Below the pieces are notes generated by a model. It saw nothing but the letters and a program-made list of their open reading frames with translations, had not been told where the DNA came from and did no database searches. A stretch of DNA of 64,000 nucleotides from JBCDCY01 sp039180875. GTDB lineage: Bacteria; Pseudomonadota; Alphaproteobacteria; Rhodobacterales; Rhodobacteraceae. Position 1 is the stretch's first letter. Each line of letters opens with the position of its first letter. The position numbers and the translations under genes were made by a program. Location of the stretch: contig JBCDCY010000006.1 of the NCBI GenBank assembly GCA_039180875.1, forward strand, positions 163,808 to 227,807, given 5' to 3'. Below are positions 27,867-36,990 of the stretch, piece after piece.

Positions 27867-28370
27867 ATGCATGATTTCATGGTTATCCTTGAGCGGCTCA
27901 GCACCCATCCGGTTACCTGGGCGTGCTTTGCCCTGCTGCTGCTGCGGCTCGGCCTGACGGTCGGCAAGCGGGCGGTCTGTCCGCTGGCCCGGGGCGAAAG
28001 CCAGAAGATCGTGAACGACGATCTGCGGAGCCAGGCGCAGGCCGCGCTGCAGAAGGGCATCCGCCACCCGGTGAGCTTCCTCGTCATCATGCTGCTCGGC
28101 ATCGGCATGGCGGTCGGCGGTCTCTTCAAGCTCGCCCGGCTCGAGGACGCGGGCATCATGCCCTTTGCGATGTTCGTGATCGGCATCTTCATCATCCTGA
28201 CCCAACCCCTGCGCGAGGGCATCCGCGACAGCGAACAGCGGGTGATCATCAACAGCGGCACGCCGAAGCACGACCTGGCCGTCGATGGTCTGCGCGCTAG
28301 CCATCGGAAGCTGCGGATGACGGAGTTCGGCCTGATCGCCACGCTGGGGGCAGTGCTCGTCATCTTCTAG
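27867..28370 (+). CDS. Small membrane protein of unknown function
   Basis: 167 residues with four predicted membrane helices (about 15-32, 69-89, 96-113 and 152-167) and a short, charged cytoplasmic or periplasmic loop between the first two (GESQKIVNDDLRSQAQ). A basic segment (SHRKLRMTE) precedes the last helix. I do not recognise the family. It lies 23 bp after the DsbA-like gene, so it may be the end of that operon. ATG 27867 is preceded by GAGAGGGCGCGAAA. Confidence 0.65.
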   Translation: MHDFMVILERLSTHPVTWACFALLLLRLGLTVGKRAVCPLARGESQKIVNDDLRSQAQAALQKGIRHPVSFLVIMLLGIGMAVGGLFKLARLEDAGIMPFAMFVIGIFIILTQPLREGIRDSEQRVIINSGTPKHDLAVDGLRASHRKLRMTEFGLIATLGAVLVIF

Positions 28371-28456
28371 GGGCGCCGCGCTCCGACCCATCGACGACCA
28401 CGGCGCCGGCGCGCGACGCGCCAGCACACGCGCAACATCGCCCCCTCGCAGTGACC

Positions 28457-28506
28457 CAAATATCCCGGGTGAATTGCGCCGAAAGCGCAAGGGGGCAGAG
28501 CCCCTA
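28457..28506. repeat. Rhodobacterales-type intergenic double hairpin
   Basis: Sequence AAATATCCCGGGTGAATTGC followed by two adjoining hairpins, TTGCGC / GCGCAA (loop CGAAA) and GGGGC / GCCCC (loop AGA), ending about 22 bp before the mfd stop. I recall very similar 'CCCGGGTGAATTGCGC...GGGGGCAG' elements recurring between genes in Rhodobacteraceae, probably terminators or REP-like units. That recollection is from general knowledge, not a search. Confidence 0.6.
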
Positions 28507-28528
28507 GGCGCCGTCGCACGCAGGCCCG

Positions 28529-31500
28529 TCAGGCAGCCGTCTTCTCGACCTTGGCATGCTTCGCCAGGTCCCGCGCCACGGCGAAGGCGCCCTTGACCCG
28601 GGCATCCGCGTCCTCCCAGCTTCGGCGCACCACCAGCTTGTTGTCGCGGATCTTGGCGAGGCCGTTCTGGCCTTGGATGAAATCGACGAGGCCTGCCGGA
28701 TTGGCGAACTTGTCCATGTGGAAGGTGACCGTCGCCCCTTTCGGCCCGCTGTCGAGGCGACCGATCCCGGCTCGGCGGCAGAGCCCCTTGATGCGCACGA
28801 CGCGGAGCAGCATCTCCACCTCCTTCGGCAATTTGCCGAAGCGGTCGATCAGCTCCGCCGCAAAGCCCTCGAGCTCCACCTTGGTCTCGAGGCCCGCGAG
28901 GCGGCGATAGAGGCCGAGGCGGACGTCGAGGTCGGGCACGTAAGGCTCGGGGATCAGCACGGGCACGCCGAGGTTGATCTGGGGTGACCAGGCCTCGCCG
29001 TCCTCGGGCAAGGCCGCGACCTCACCTGCGCGGAGCTTGGCGATCGCCTCCTCCAACATGTCCTGGTAGAGCTGATAGCCGACCTCGCGGATATGGCCCG
29101 ACTGCTCTTCGCCAAGCAGGTTGCCGGCGCCCCGCAGGTCGAGGTCTTGGCTCGCCAGCGTGAACCCCGCGCCGAGGGAATCGAGACCGCCCAGCACCTT
29201 CAGCCGCTTCTCCGCCGTCGCCGTCAGCACCTTCCGCGGCTTGGTGGTGAAGTAGGCATAGGCCCGGACCTTGGAGCGGCCCACCCGCCCGCGGATCTGG
29301 TAGAGCTGGGCGAGACCGAACATGTCGGCCCGATGCACGATCAGCGTGTTGGCCGCCGGGATGTCGAGGCCGGATTCGACGATCGTCGTAGCGAGCAGCA
29401 CGTCATAGCGCCCGTCGTAGAAGGCGTTCATCCGGGTATCGAGCTCCCCCGCCGCCATCTGGCCGTGGGCCGTCACGAAGGTGACTTCGGGCACCTGTTC
29501 GGTGAGGAAAGCCTCGATTTCCGGGATGTCGGCGACCCGTGGGACGACATAGAAGGACTGACCGCCGCGGTAGTGTTCGCGCAGCAACGCCTCCCGCACC
29601 GTCACCGCGTCGAACTCGCTCACATAGGTGCGGATCGCGAGGCGATCGACCGGCGGCGTGGCGATCAGCGAAAGCTCGCGGACGCCCGAGAGCGCGAGCG
29701 ACAGCGTCCGCGGAATGGGCGTCGCGGTCATCGTCAACACATGCACCTCGGCGCGCAGGTTCTTCAGCCGCTCTTTGTGGGAGACGCCGAAGTGCTGCTC
29801 CTCGTCGATGACGAGCAGGCCGAGGCGCTTGAATTTGATCGCCTTGGCCAGCAGCGCGTGGGTGCCAATGACGATGTCGACAGAGCCATCGGCGAGGCCC
29901 GCACGGGTCTCCGCCGCCTCCTTCGCCCCGACGAAGCGGGAGAGCTGGCGGACCGTCACCGGCAGGCCGCGAAAGCGCTCCTCGAAGGCGCGGGCGTGCT
30001 GGCGGGTGAGCAGCGTGGTCGGCGCGATCACCGCCACCTGCTGGCCCGACATCGCGGCGATGAAGGCGGCGCGGAGCGCGACCTCCGTCTTGCCGAAGCC
30101 CACATCGCCGCAGATCAGGCGGTCCATCGGCGTGCCCTTGGCCAGATCGCCCACCACGTCCTCGATCGCCGTCAGCTGATCCTCGGTTTCTTCGAACGGA
30201 AAGCGGGCGCAGAACTCCTGGAACGCCCCCTCCGTCGGCTCGAAGATCGGGGCGGAGCGGAGCGCACGCTCGGCCGCCACGCGGATGAGCCTCTCCGCCA
30301 TGTCGCGGATCCGCTCCTTCAACTTGGCCTTGCGCGCCTGCCAGGCGCCGCCGCCGAGGCGGTCGAGCAAGCCCTCCTCATGGCCGTAGCGGGTGAGCAG
30401 CTCGATGTTCTCGACCGGCAGGTAAAGCCGGTCGCCGCCGGCATATTCCAGCGCCAGGCATTCGTGCGGCGCGCCCATGGCCTCCACCGTCTCGAGCCCG
30501 GTGAAGCGGCCAATGCCGTGGGCCACGTGCACCACCAGATCGCCGGCGCCGAGGGAGGCGGCCTCCGTCAGCACATCCTCGGCGCGCTTCCTCTTCCGCG
30601 GGGCCCGGATCAGGCGGTCGCCAAGCACGTCCTGCTCGGCGATCACGGTGAGGCGACCGTCGCCCATCGGCACCTCGAAGCCCGCCTCCATCGGCCAGAC
30701 GGTGACGCCGACGGCGCCCGTCTCCTCCGGCAGGTCGGCGAGGCGGGCGATCTCCACCGCGCCCTCCACCCCATGATCGGCGAGGAGGGTCTGCATACGG
30801 TCCCGCGCGCCTTCGGAGTAGCTGGCGACGACGACGCGGCCCTCGCGCCGGGTCGTCTTGATGTGCTCGGCCAGCGCGTCGAACAGGTTCACGTCGCGGC
30901 GCTGACGCTCGGCGGCGAAGCTCCGCCCGGCCCGGCCGCCGGCATCTGTGACCCCCGGCCCGGAATGGGTCTGGCCGGGCACAAATTGGCAGAGCCGGCG
31001 GTCGGCCAGCGCCTCGGCCCAGGCTGCCTCATCGAGGTGGAGCAGCCCGGGTGCCACCGGTTTGTAGACGGTGCCAAGCGCCGTCTTGGCGGCGAGGGCG
31101 TCGACCCGGTTGCGATAGTGCTCCTCCACGGTCTCGAGCCGGGCGAGGCGCGCTGCCTCCACCTGATCGTCGAGGCAGACCGTGGCGCCCGGCAGATAGT
31201 CGAAGAGCGTCTCCAGCCGCTCGTGAAAGAACGGCAGCCAGTGCTCGTAACCCTGGCTTTTCCGCCCGGCGCTCACCGCCTCGTAGAGCGGATCGTCGCT
31301 GCCGGCGGCGCCGAACTCCATCCGGTAGGTCTCGCGAAAGCGCTGGATCGCCGGGGCGTCGAGGATGACCTCCGAGACCGGGGCGAGCTCCAGTCGCGGG
31401 ATCGGGGCGATGGTGCGCTGGCTTTCAGGATCGAAGCGCCGCGCCGCGTCCAGCACATCGCCGAAGAGGTCGAGGCGGATGGGCTCTGCCGCGCCCGGGG

Positions 31501-32029
31501 GGAAGATGTCGATCAGACCGCCGCGCACCGCGTAGTCCCCCGGCTCCACCACCGTCGGGGTTTGCGAGAAGCCCATGCGCACCAGGAACTGCCGCAACGC
31601 CGGCTCTTCCAAGCGGCGGCCGACCTCGGCGCTGAAGCTGGACGCGGCAATCGTGGCCCGGGCCGGGATCCGCTGGGTCGCGGCGTTGAGCGTCGTCAGG
31701 ATCACCGCCGGCCGCTCAAAGCCCTCAGCCAGGGCCGCGAGCGTCGCCATCCGGGCGGCTGAGACCTCCGCCCGGGGGGAGATCCGGTCGTAGGGCAGGC
31801 AGTCCCAGGCCGGGAACGACAGCACCGGCAGATCCGCTGCAAAGAAGCGGAGCGCCGCCGTCAACGCCGCAACCCGGGCATCGTCACGGCCGACGTGCAG
31901 CACTGGACCGCCCGCCCGCTCGACCTCCCGTAGCAGGAGGGCGGCATCGAAGCCCTCCGGCACGCCGCCGATCAGGCGACGGTCGGGTGCGGTCGGGGTG
32001 CCGTCCATGCCGCGCGACTTAAGCGCCAT
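28529..32029 (-). CDS. mfd: Transcription-repair coupling factor
   Basis: About 1166 residues, the usual size for Mfd. This translocase removes RNA polymerase stalled at lesions and recruits UvrA. A UvrB-homologous N-terminal module (PVLSFPAWDCLPYDRISP, YAVRGGLIDIFPPG) is followed by the RNA polymerase interaction domain (GDLVVHVAHGIGRFTGL, LALEYAGGDRLYLPVENI). The RecG-like motor has Walker A GDVGFGKTEVALRAAF, DEEQHFGV, TMTATPIPRTL, and TTIVESGLDIPAANT, QIRGRVGRS. A C-terminal TRCF domain ends the protein. The start is uncertain: ATG 32029, ATG 32008 and TTG 32044 are all in frame, and none has a strong ribosome site. Confidence 0.95.
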   Translation of the reverse strand: MALKSRGMDGTPTAPDRRLIGGVPEGFDAALLLREVERAGGPVLHVGRDDARVAALTAALRFFAADLPVLSFPAWDCLPYDRISPRAEVSAARMATLAALAEGFERPAVILTTLNAATQRIPARATIAASSFSAEVGRRLEEPALRQFLVRMGFSQTPTVVEPGDYAVRGGLIDIFPPGAAEPIRLDLFGDVLDAARRFDPESQRTIAPIPRLELAPVSEVILDAPAIQRFRETYRMEFGAAGSDDPLYEAVSAGRKSQGYEHWLPFFHERLETLFDYLPGATVCLDDQVEAARLARLETVEEHYRNRVDALAAKTALGTVYKPVAPGLLHLDEAAWAEALADRRLCQFVPGQTHSGPGVTDAGGRAGRSFAAERQRRDVNLFDALAEHIKTTRREGRVVVASYSEGARDRMQTLLADHGVEGAVEIARLADLPEETGAVGVTVWPMEAGFEVPMGDGRLTVIAEQDVLGDRLIRAPRKRKRAEDVLTEAASLGAGDLVVHVAHGIGRFTGLETVEAMGAPHECLALEYAGGDRLYLPVENIELLTRYGHEEGLLDRLGGGAWQARKAKLKERIRDMAERLIRVAAERALRSAPIFEPTEGAFQEFCARFPFEETEDQLTAIEDVVGDLAKGTPMDRLICGDVGFGKTEVALRAAFIAAMSGQQVAVIAPTTLLTRQHARAFEERFRGLPVTVRQLSRFVGAKEAAETRAGLADGSVDIVIGTHALLAKAIKFKRLGLLVIDEEQHFGVSHKERLKNLRAEVHVLTMTATPIPRTLSLALSGVRELSLIATPPVDRLAIRTYVSEFDAVTVREALLREHYRGGQSFYVVPRVADIPEIEAFLTEQVPEVTFVTAHGQMAAGELDTRMNAFYDGRYDVLLATTIVESGLDIPAANTLIVHRADMFGLAQLYQIRGRVGRSKVRAYAYFTTKPRKVLTATAEKRLKVLGGLDSLGAGFTLASQDLDLRGAGNLLGEEQSGHIREVGYQLYQDMLEEAIAKLRAGEVAALPEDGEAWSPQINLGVPVLIPEPYVPDLDVRLGLYRRLAGLETKVELEGFAAELIDRFGKLPKEVEMLLRVVRIKGLCRRAGIGRLDSGPKGATVTFHMDKFANPAGLVDFIQGQNGLAKIRDNKLVVRRSWEDADARVKGAFAVARDLAKHAKVEKTAA

Positions 32030-32050
32030 GGTCGGGGCAGGCAAGCGCGC

Positions 32051-32605
32051 TTAAAGCCACGGATTGCCGGCTTCGATCTCCAGCGCGTAGTTGCGCACAG
32101 CCAGCAGCGTCGCGGCGACGATCGAGGCGAGCCCAAGCACCTGATTCCAGAAGCGCCGGCGATTGAGCGCCTGACGGAGCTCCGTGCCGAGCAGGTTCTC
32201 CCGCTCGATCCGCTCCGCCAGCGCCATGGTGCCGTAGATCACGCCGAGCCGCGGCACAACGATTGCGGCGATCGCCTGGGCGAACTCCATATCCAGCACG
32301 ATTGCCAGCGCCACCACGATGGTCACCAGGAACGCGCCGACGCCGATCACCCACATACCGCCGTGGCGCACGATCAGCATGGCCCGGCGGACATAGGCAT
32401 GGGCCATGTGATCTACGTCTTCGATGAACACGCCGCCCAGCCGCTCCGCCCGCTGCACCGCGTCATGGGGCACGCTGAGGGTGTAGTGGCTGACCCGGCT
32501 CCAGCTCAGGGCCACGAAAATCCAGTACCAGACGGCGTTGAAGCTGCCGAAATGCAGCGCGAGACCGCCAAAATCCAACAACCCCTGTCTGACCGCTTCG
32601 AGCAT
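32051..32605 (-). CDS. Membrane protein of the 'component of SufBCD complex' type
   Basis: About 184 residues with a hydrophobic N-terminal segment (FNAVWYWIFVALSWSRVSHYTL), a VPHDAVQRAERLGG motif, and a central pair of helices (WVIGVGAFLVTIVVALAIVLDMEFAQAI). I associate the pattern SFxNxWYWI...SHxxLxVPxDxxxRARRxGG with a small alphaproteobacterial membrane protein commonly labelled 'component of SufBCD complex', although that name is poorly supported by experiment. ATG 32605 fits the family start; the frame is open to 32674. It precedes mfd on the same strand by only a few bases, so the two are likely cotranscribed. Confidence 0.65.
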   Translation of the reverse strand: MLEAVRQGLLDFGGLALHFGSFNAVWYWIFVALSWSRVSHYTLSVPHDAVQRAERLGGVFIEDVDHMAHAYVRRAMLIVRHGGMWVIGVGAFLVTIVVALAIVLDMEFAQAIAAIVVPRLGVIYGTMALAERIERENLLGTELRQALNRRRFWNQVLGLASIVAATLLAVRNYALEIEAGNPWL

Positions 32606-32866
32606 GAGCAGGATCCAACGTGCGAACAGGACATGCGCGGCAATCCCCGCGCGGCCGGGACGCCACCACACCACCTTGGCAGCAAAGTGGCGGCGAAGGG
32701 CCCCGGCGGCGCGATACGCTTTTCGGGCAGGTTGGGCAAGGACAGCGGCCGATCCACCAGCCTCAGATCGGCCGCGATGGTGCGGGGCGCTGAGGGCAAG
32801 CCGCCCGCTTGAGCCCGCCGGCGCCGCGTGGCATCAACGCCGGGCAACGACGACGTAGCCCGGTCC

Positions 32867-33862
32867 ATGTCCCAGCCCCCCGCGCCTTTTCCCCTGTCCC
32901 GCCCGCGGCGCCTGCGTCGGACCGCCTGGATGCGGCGGCTGGTGCGGGAGACGGTGCTGACCCCGGCGGATCTCTTATGGCCCCTCTTCGTCACCGACGG
33001 CACGGACGAAAGCAGCCCGATCGAGTCAATGCCGGGCGTTATGCGCCACTCCGTCGACCGCATCGTGGTGGAGGCGCGCAGCGCCGCCGCCCTCGGCATT
33101 CCGGTCATCGCCATCTTCCCTGAGACCGACCCGGCGAAGAAGACGCCGGACGGGGCGGAGGGCTGGAACCCCGACAACCTGGTCTGCCGCGCCACGCGCG
33201 CCGTGAAGGACGCGGTGCCGGAGATCGGGGTGATGCTCGACGTCGCCCTCGATCCCTACAACTCCGACGGCCATGACGGCATCGTGCGGGACGGTGAGAT
33301 CCTGAACGACCAGACGCTCGAGCTGCTGGAGAAACAGACCCTGGTGCAGGCCGAGGCCGGCGCCGACATCCTCGGCCCTTCCGACATGATGGACGGCCGG
33401 GTGGGGGTGATGCGCGCGGCGTTGGAGCGGGCCGGCCACCACGACGTCGCCATCCTCTCCTACGCCGCCAAATACGCCTCGGGCTTCTACGGGCCGTTCC
33501 GCGACGCCATCGGCTCCTCCGGCGCCTTGATCGGCGACAAGAAGACCTACCAGATGGACGGCGGCAACTCCGACGAGGCCTTGCGGGAGGTGGCGGCGGA
33601 CCTGGCCGAGGGGGCTGACATGATCATGGTGAAGCCCGGCATGCCCTATCTCGACATCTGCCGGCGGGTGAAGGACGCCTTCGCCATGCCGACCTACGCC
33701 TACCAGGTCTCGGGCGAGTATTCGATGATCGCGGCGGCGAGTGCCCATGGCTGGCTCGAGCGGGAGCGGGTGATGATGGAGAGCCTCGCGGCCTTCAAAC
33801 GCGCCGGCTGCGACGGCATCCTCACCTATTTCGCGCGGGAGGCGGCCGAGGCGCTGGCGTGA
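32867..33862 (+). CDS. hemB: Delta-aminolevulinic acid dehydratase (porphobilinogen synthase)
   Basis: A 331-residue enzyme condensing two 5-aminolevulinate molecules into porphobilinogen for haem and related tetrapyrroles. The two active-site lysines are Lys202 (SYAAKYASGFYGPFR) and Lys256 (IMVKPGMPYLD). The segment that carries the Zn-binding cysteines in other families reads LDPYNSDGHDGIV here, so this is of the cysteine-free, Mg/K-dependent type known from other alphaproteobacteria and Pseudomonas. ATG 32867 fits the family; a longer frame starts at 32828. The stop overlaps the acyltransferase start by 4 bp. Confidence 0.95.
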   Translation: MSQPPAPFPLSRPRRLRRTAWMRRLVRETVLTPADLLWPLFVTDGTDESSPIESMPGVMRHSVDRIVVEARSAAALGIPVIAIFPETDPAKKTPDGAEGWNPDNLVCRATRAVKDAVPEIGVMLDVALDPYNSDGHDGIVRDGEILNDQTLELLEKQTLVQAEAGADILGPSDMMDGRVGVMRAALERAGHHDVAILSYAAKYASGFYGPFRDAIGSSGALIGDKKTYQMDGGNSDEALREVAADLAEGADMIMVKPGMPYLDICRRVKDAFAMPTYAYQVSGEYSMIAAASAHGWLERERVMMESLAAFKRAGCDGILTYFAREAAEALA

Positions 33863-34902
33863 GCGATGCCGACAGATCGGCGCCCGATCTCCTCGCGCCG
33901 ATCCCCTTTCCCCCGGTCCCCGTCGCGCCGCATCGTGCATTGCTGGATGGACCCGACGCGCGCCGAACCTGGTGGCGCGACCATGTGACCGACCGGCTCG
34001 ACGGCTGGGGCGCGCGGCTCTTCCTCTGGTCCCTGCGATGGCTGCCGGTCGACTGGTGCTCCGCCGTCGGCGCGGCGCTCGGCCGGACCTTTCCCCGCGC
34101 CATGGTGCCGGAGCCGGCGCTGCGGGCCCGCCTCGCAGCCAACATCGACCATTTTTTGCCGGGCGATGCAAACCCGGCCCGCTTTGCCCAGGCGTGGTAT
34201 GTCGAGCGCGGCCGGGTGCTCGCCGAATACGCGGTGGTCGACCGGCTGGTGGCGGAGGAGCGCGTGGTCCTCGATGGCGCGGCGCATCTCGACGCGGCCT
34301 GCGCGACGGGTCGCCCGCTGATCTTCGTCTCGCTGCATCTCTCGAACTGGGAACTGTTCCTGACGGCCCTGAGCGGCAGGGGCGGCATCGGCGCCGCCCG
34401 CGGGTTGCGTATCGCCGCCACCAACCGCCCGCCACGCAACCGGTTCAGCCGGCGCCTCGCCGCCGATCTCCGCGCCCGGAACGGCCGCCTCGCCTTTCCG
34501 CCCGGCACCGCAACAGCGCGCCGCTTGCGCCAGATCCTCACGGCAAGGGCCGGCCACGTCGCCTTCCTGATCGACGAGGTAAAGGACGGAGAGATCGCCG
34601 CGCCCCGCTTCGGGCGACCGCCCGCCCAGGCCGGCAACCTGGTGATCGCGGCAAAGCTCGCCTGCGCCACGGATGCGCTGATCCTCCCGGGCCTGATCAC
34701 GCGCGATCGCGGTGCGCACTTCACTCTCCGCTTCGCTCCGGCGCAGGACCCACGGGACTTCGCCCCCGATACCACTGGGCGGATTGCCTTGCAGAACGCC
34801 GTCTCCGACATTGCCGAGGGACAGATCCGAGCCAGTTTGGGGCAGTGGTGGAACCTCCGCCGCATCCCGACCCCGAACGGAGAGACGGAGCATGATCGCT
34901 AG
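33859..34902 (+). CDS. Lysophospholipid / lipid A acyltransferase (LpxL/HtrB-like)
   Basis: A 347-residue protein of the LpxL/HtrB acyltransferase family. The catalytic HX4E dyad is visible in SLHLSNWELF, and a helical hydrophobic N-terminal segment (WGARLFLWSLRWLPVDWCSAVG) suggests an inner-membrane peripheral location. It may add secondary acyl chains to lipid A or act on other lysophospholipids. It overlaps hemB by 4 bp and is overlapped by 11 bp by the sugar dehydrogenase gene, so the three are probably transcribed together. Confidence 0.8.
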   Translation: MSDADRSAPDLLAPIPFPPVPVAPHRALLDGPDARRTWWRDHVTDRLDGWGARLFLWSLRWLPVDWCSAVGAALGRTFPRAMVPEPALRARLAANIDHFLPGDANPARFAQAWYVERGRVLAEYAVVDRLVAEERVVLDGAAHLDAACATGRPLIFVSLHLSNWELFLTALSGRGGIGAARGLRIAATNRPPRNRFSRRLAADLRARNGRLAFPPGTATARRLRQILTARAGHVAFLIDEVKDGEIAAPRFGRPPAQAGNLVIAAKLACATDALILPGLITRDRGAHFTLRFAPAQDPRDFAPDTTGRIALQNAVSDIAEGQIRASLGQWWNLRRIPTPNGETEHDR

Positions 34903-36016
34903 ACTGACCCGGAGCCTCGCCTGGATCCCTTTCGCCCTTTTGGCGGCGCCCGGCGGCGCGCAGACCTTCGAGAGCTCGGCCGGACCGGTCCAGGTCGAGC
35001 GGGTGGTCGGCGATCTCGAAAACCCCTGGGCCGTCGCCTTCCTGCCGGACGGGCGGATGCTGGTGACGGAGCGGGACGGGCGCCTGCTGCTGGCGACCGA
35101 CGCGGGCGCGACGACCGCCATCGCCGGCGTGCCGGACGTCTATGCCCGGGCCCAGGGTGGGCTGCTCGACGTCGCGCTCGCCCATGATTTCGCGGCCTCG
35201 GGCCGGATCTACCTCAGCTACGCCAAGGAGGAGGGGCGCGGGGCCGCCACCGCCGTCTCGGCCGCGACCCTGGATGCGGAGGGCGCAAGCCTGCGCGATG
35301 TCGAAGAGATCTTCGTCATGACCCCGGCGACCCGGGGCGGGCGGCATTTCGGCTCTCGCATCGTGGTGGCGCCGGAGGGGGATCTGTTTGTCACCCTCGG
35401 CGACCGCGGCGATCCGGACCGGGCGCAGGAGACGAGCTCGCACCACGGCACCATCGTGCGGCTGCTGCCCGACGGCACGCCGCATCCCGACAATCCGTTC
35501 GCAAGCGGCGGCGGCGGATTGGCGGAGATCTATTCCTGGGGCCACCGCAACGTGCAGGGCGCGGAACTCGACCCAAGCGACGGCCGGCTCTGGACGGTGG
35601 AGCACGGCGCGCGCGGCGGCGACGAGATCAACCGCCCCGACCTGGGCGTGAACCACGGCTGGCCGGTAATTTCCTACGGCCGGCACTATTCCGGCCTGAG
35701 CATCGGCGTCGGGACGGAAGCGCCGGGCATGGCCCAGCCGGACTACTACTGGGACCCCTCCATCGCGCCCTCCGGCCTCACCCGTTATGACGGTGCACTT
35801 TTTCCCGACTGGCAGGGCGACGTCTTTGTCGGCGCGCTCAAGTTCGCGCTGGTCGTGCGCCTCGACGTGGAAAACGGCGAGATCGTCGGCGAGGAGCGGC
35901 TGTTTGAAGAGGAGTTCGGCCGGGTGCGCGACATCCGCACCGGCCCCGACGGCGCGCTTTGGTTCCTCACCGACGAGCGTGATGGCGGCCTTTACCGCAT
36001 CACGCCCGCCGGCTGA
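34892..36016 (+). CDS. PQQ-dependent glucose/sorbosone dehydrogenase-like protein (soluble, periplasmic)
   Basis: 374 residues. A signal peptide (MIARLTRSLAWIPFALLAAPGGAQ) precedes a six-bladed beta-propeller of the soluble aldose sugar dehydrogenase family. The characteristic motifs are LENPWAVAFLPDGRMLVTER, QGGLLDVALAHDF, GSRIVVAPEGDLFVTLGDRG, IYSWGHRNVQG and EHGARGGDEIN, with NHGWPVISYG. It probably oxidises aldoses in the periplasm using PQQ, with the usual His (GGRHFG) and Arg residues of the family visible. Whether this cell makes PQQ cannot be judged here. ATG 34892 overlaps the acyltransferase end by 11 bp. Confidence 0.85.
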   Translation: MIARLTRSLAWIPFALLAAPGGAQTFESSAGPVQVERVVGDLENPWAVAFLPDGRMLVTERDGRLLLATDAGATTAIAGVPDVYARAQGGLLDVALAHDFAASGRIYLSYAKEEGRGAATAVSAATLDAEGASLRDVEEIFVMTPATRGGRHFGSRIVVAPEGDLFVTLGDRGDPDRAQETSSHHGTIVRLLPDGTPHPDNPFASGGGGLAEIYSWGHRNVQGAELDPSDGRLWTVEHGARGGDEINRPDLGVNHGWPVISYGRHYSGLSIGVGTEAPGMAQPDYYWDPSIAPSGLTRYDGALFPDWQGDVFVGALKFALVVRLDVENGEIVGEERLFEEEFGRVRDIRTGPDGALWFLTDERDGGLYRITPAG

Positions 36017-36027
36017 GAACCGCGGCG

Positions 36028-36990
36028 CTACAGCGTCAGCTGATAGGTCGCCGGCACGTAGCGGAAGCCGTCGCCCGCCGCCTCGACATAGCCCATCGAC
36101 GGGAACGGCATATGGTAGCCGATGAAAGGCACGCCGTCGGCCGCCGCCATGCCGAACAGCGAGCGGCGGGTGGCGGCCGCCGCCTCCTTGTCGGCGTCGA
36201 ACAGCACATGCCAATCGGGGTGCTGCAGCGACAGCACGAAGTGGTTGGCGGTGTCGGCGGTGATCAGCAATCGCTCCCCGCCGCTCTCCAGGTGGTAGGC
36301 CATGTGGCCCGGGGTGTGGCCGAAGGCGTTCACCGCCTCGATGCCCGAGACGACCTGATCGCCCGGCGCGATGAAGCTCATGTTCTCGGCCAGCGGCACG
36401 ACGTTGGCCTGGACCAGGTTGTAGATCCGCTCGGCCGGGGTGCCGACCAGATTGTCGCTGCTGAAGAAGTCGTACTCTACCTGCCCCGTCACGTAGCGGG
36501 CGTTGGGGAAGGCGGCGGCGCCGTCCTCCATCATGCCGCCGATATGGTCGGGGTGCATGTGGGTGATGACGACGATGTCGACCATGTCGGGGGTGTAGCC
36601 GGCGGCCGCCATCTGCTCGATCAACTGGCCGCGTCCCGGGCGTCCGCCGGCGCCGTTGCCGGTGTCGAACAGGACCAGTTCGTTGCCGGTGTTGACCACG
36701 GTGGGCGTGAAGCCCGTCTCCACCGCCGCCGTCGGCAGCTGGGCGGCCGACAGCGCCGCCTCCACATCCGCGACGCCCTGGTCGGTGCCGAAGACGCCCT
36801 GGGGCTGCTCGAACACGGTGACGCCGTCGAGCAGCGCCGTCACCTCGAATTCACCGAGCGTGATGCGTTGAAAGCCCGGCCGCGCGGCGCCGAGCATGGG
36901 AGCCGCGGCCTGCAGCGGCGGCGACAATGCGGTCAGGGCCGCGCCGGCTGCGCCGGTGGCCAACAGGTTCCGCCGGGTCGGGTTCATCAT
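36028..36990 (-). CDS. Tat-exported MBL-fold metallo-hydrolase
   Basis: 320 residues. The N-terminus MMNPTRRNLLATGAAGAALT holds a twin-arginine signal (TRRNLLA), so the folded enzyme is probably exported by Tat. The metallo-beta-lactamase fold shows HMHPDHIGG with the metal-binding HxHxDH, GHTPGH and a further Asp in TADTANHF. The substrate is unknown; homologues include quorum-quenching lactonases and sulfatases, without specific evidence. The start sits inside the 3' part of the upstream glycosyltransferase frame, overlapping it by 140 bp on the same strand. GGGAG lies just upstream of ATG 36990. Confidence 0.87.
   Translation of the reverse strand: MMNPTRRNLLATGAAGAALTALSPPLQAAAPMLGAARPGFQRITLGEFEVTALLDGVTVFEQPQGVFGTDQGVADVEAALSAAQLPTAAVETGFTPTVVNTGNELVLFDTGNGAGGRPGRGQLIEQMAAAGYTPDMVDIVVITHMHPDHIGGMMEDGAAAFPNARYVTGQVEYDFFSSDNLVGTPAERIYNLVQANVVPLAENMSFIAPGDQVVSGIEAVNAFGHTPGHMAYHLESGGERLLITADTANHFVLSLQHPDWHVLFDADKEAAAATRRSLFGMAAADGVPFIGYHMPFPSMGYVEAAGDGFRYVPATYQLTL

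Noticed and set aside
29093..31762. 889-codon open frame on the plus strand, antisense to mfd
   Set aside because: It shadows the reverse strand of mfd, whose motifs are all conserved. Its protein is Arg/His/Gly/Ala rich without domain motifs, as expected for an antisense frame in GC-rich DNA.
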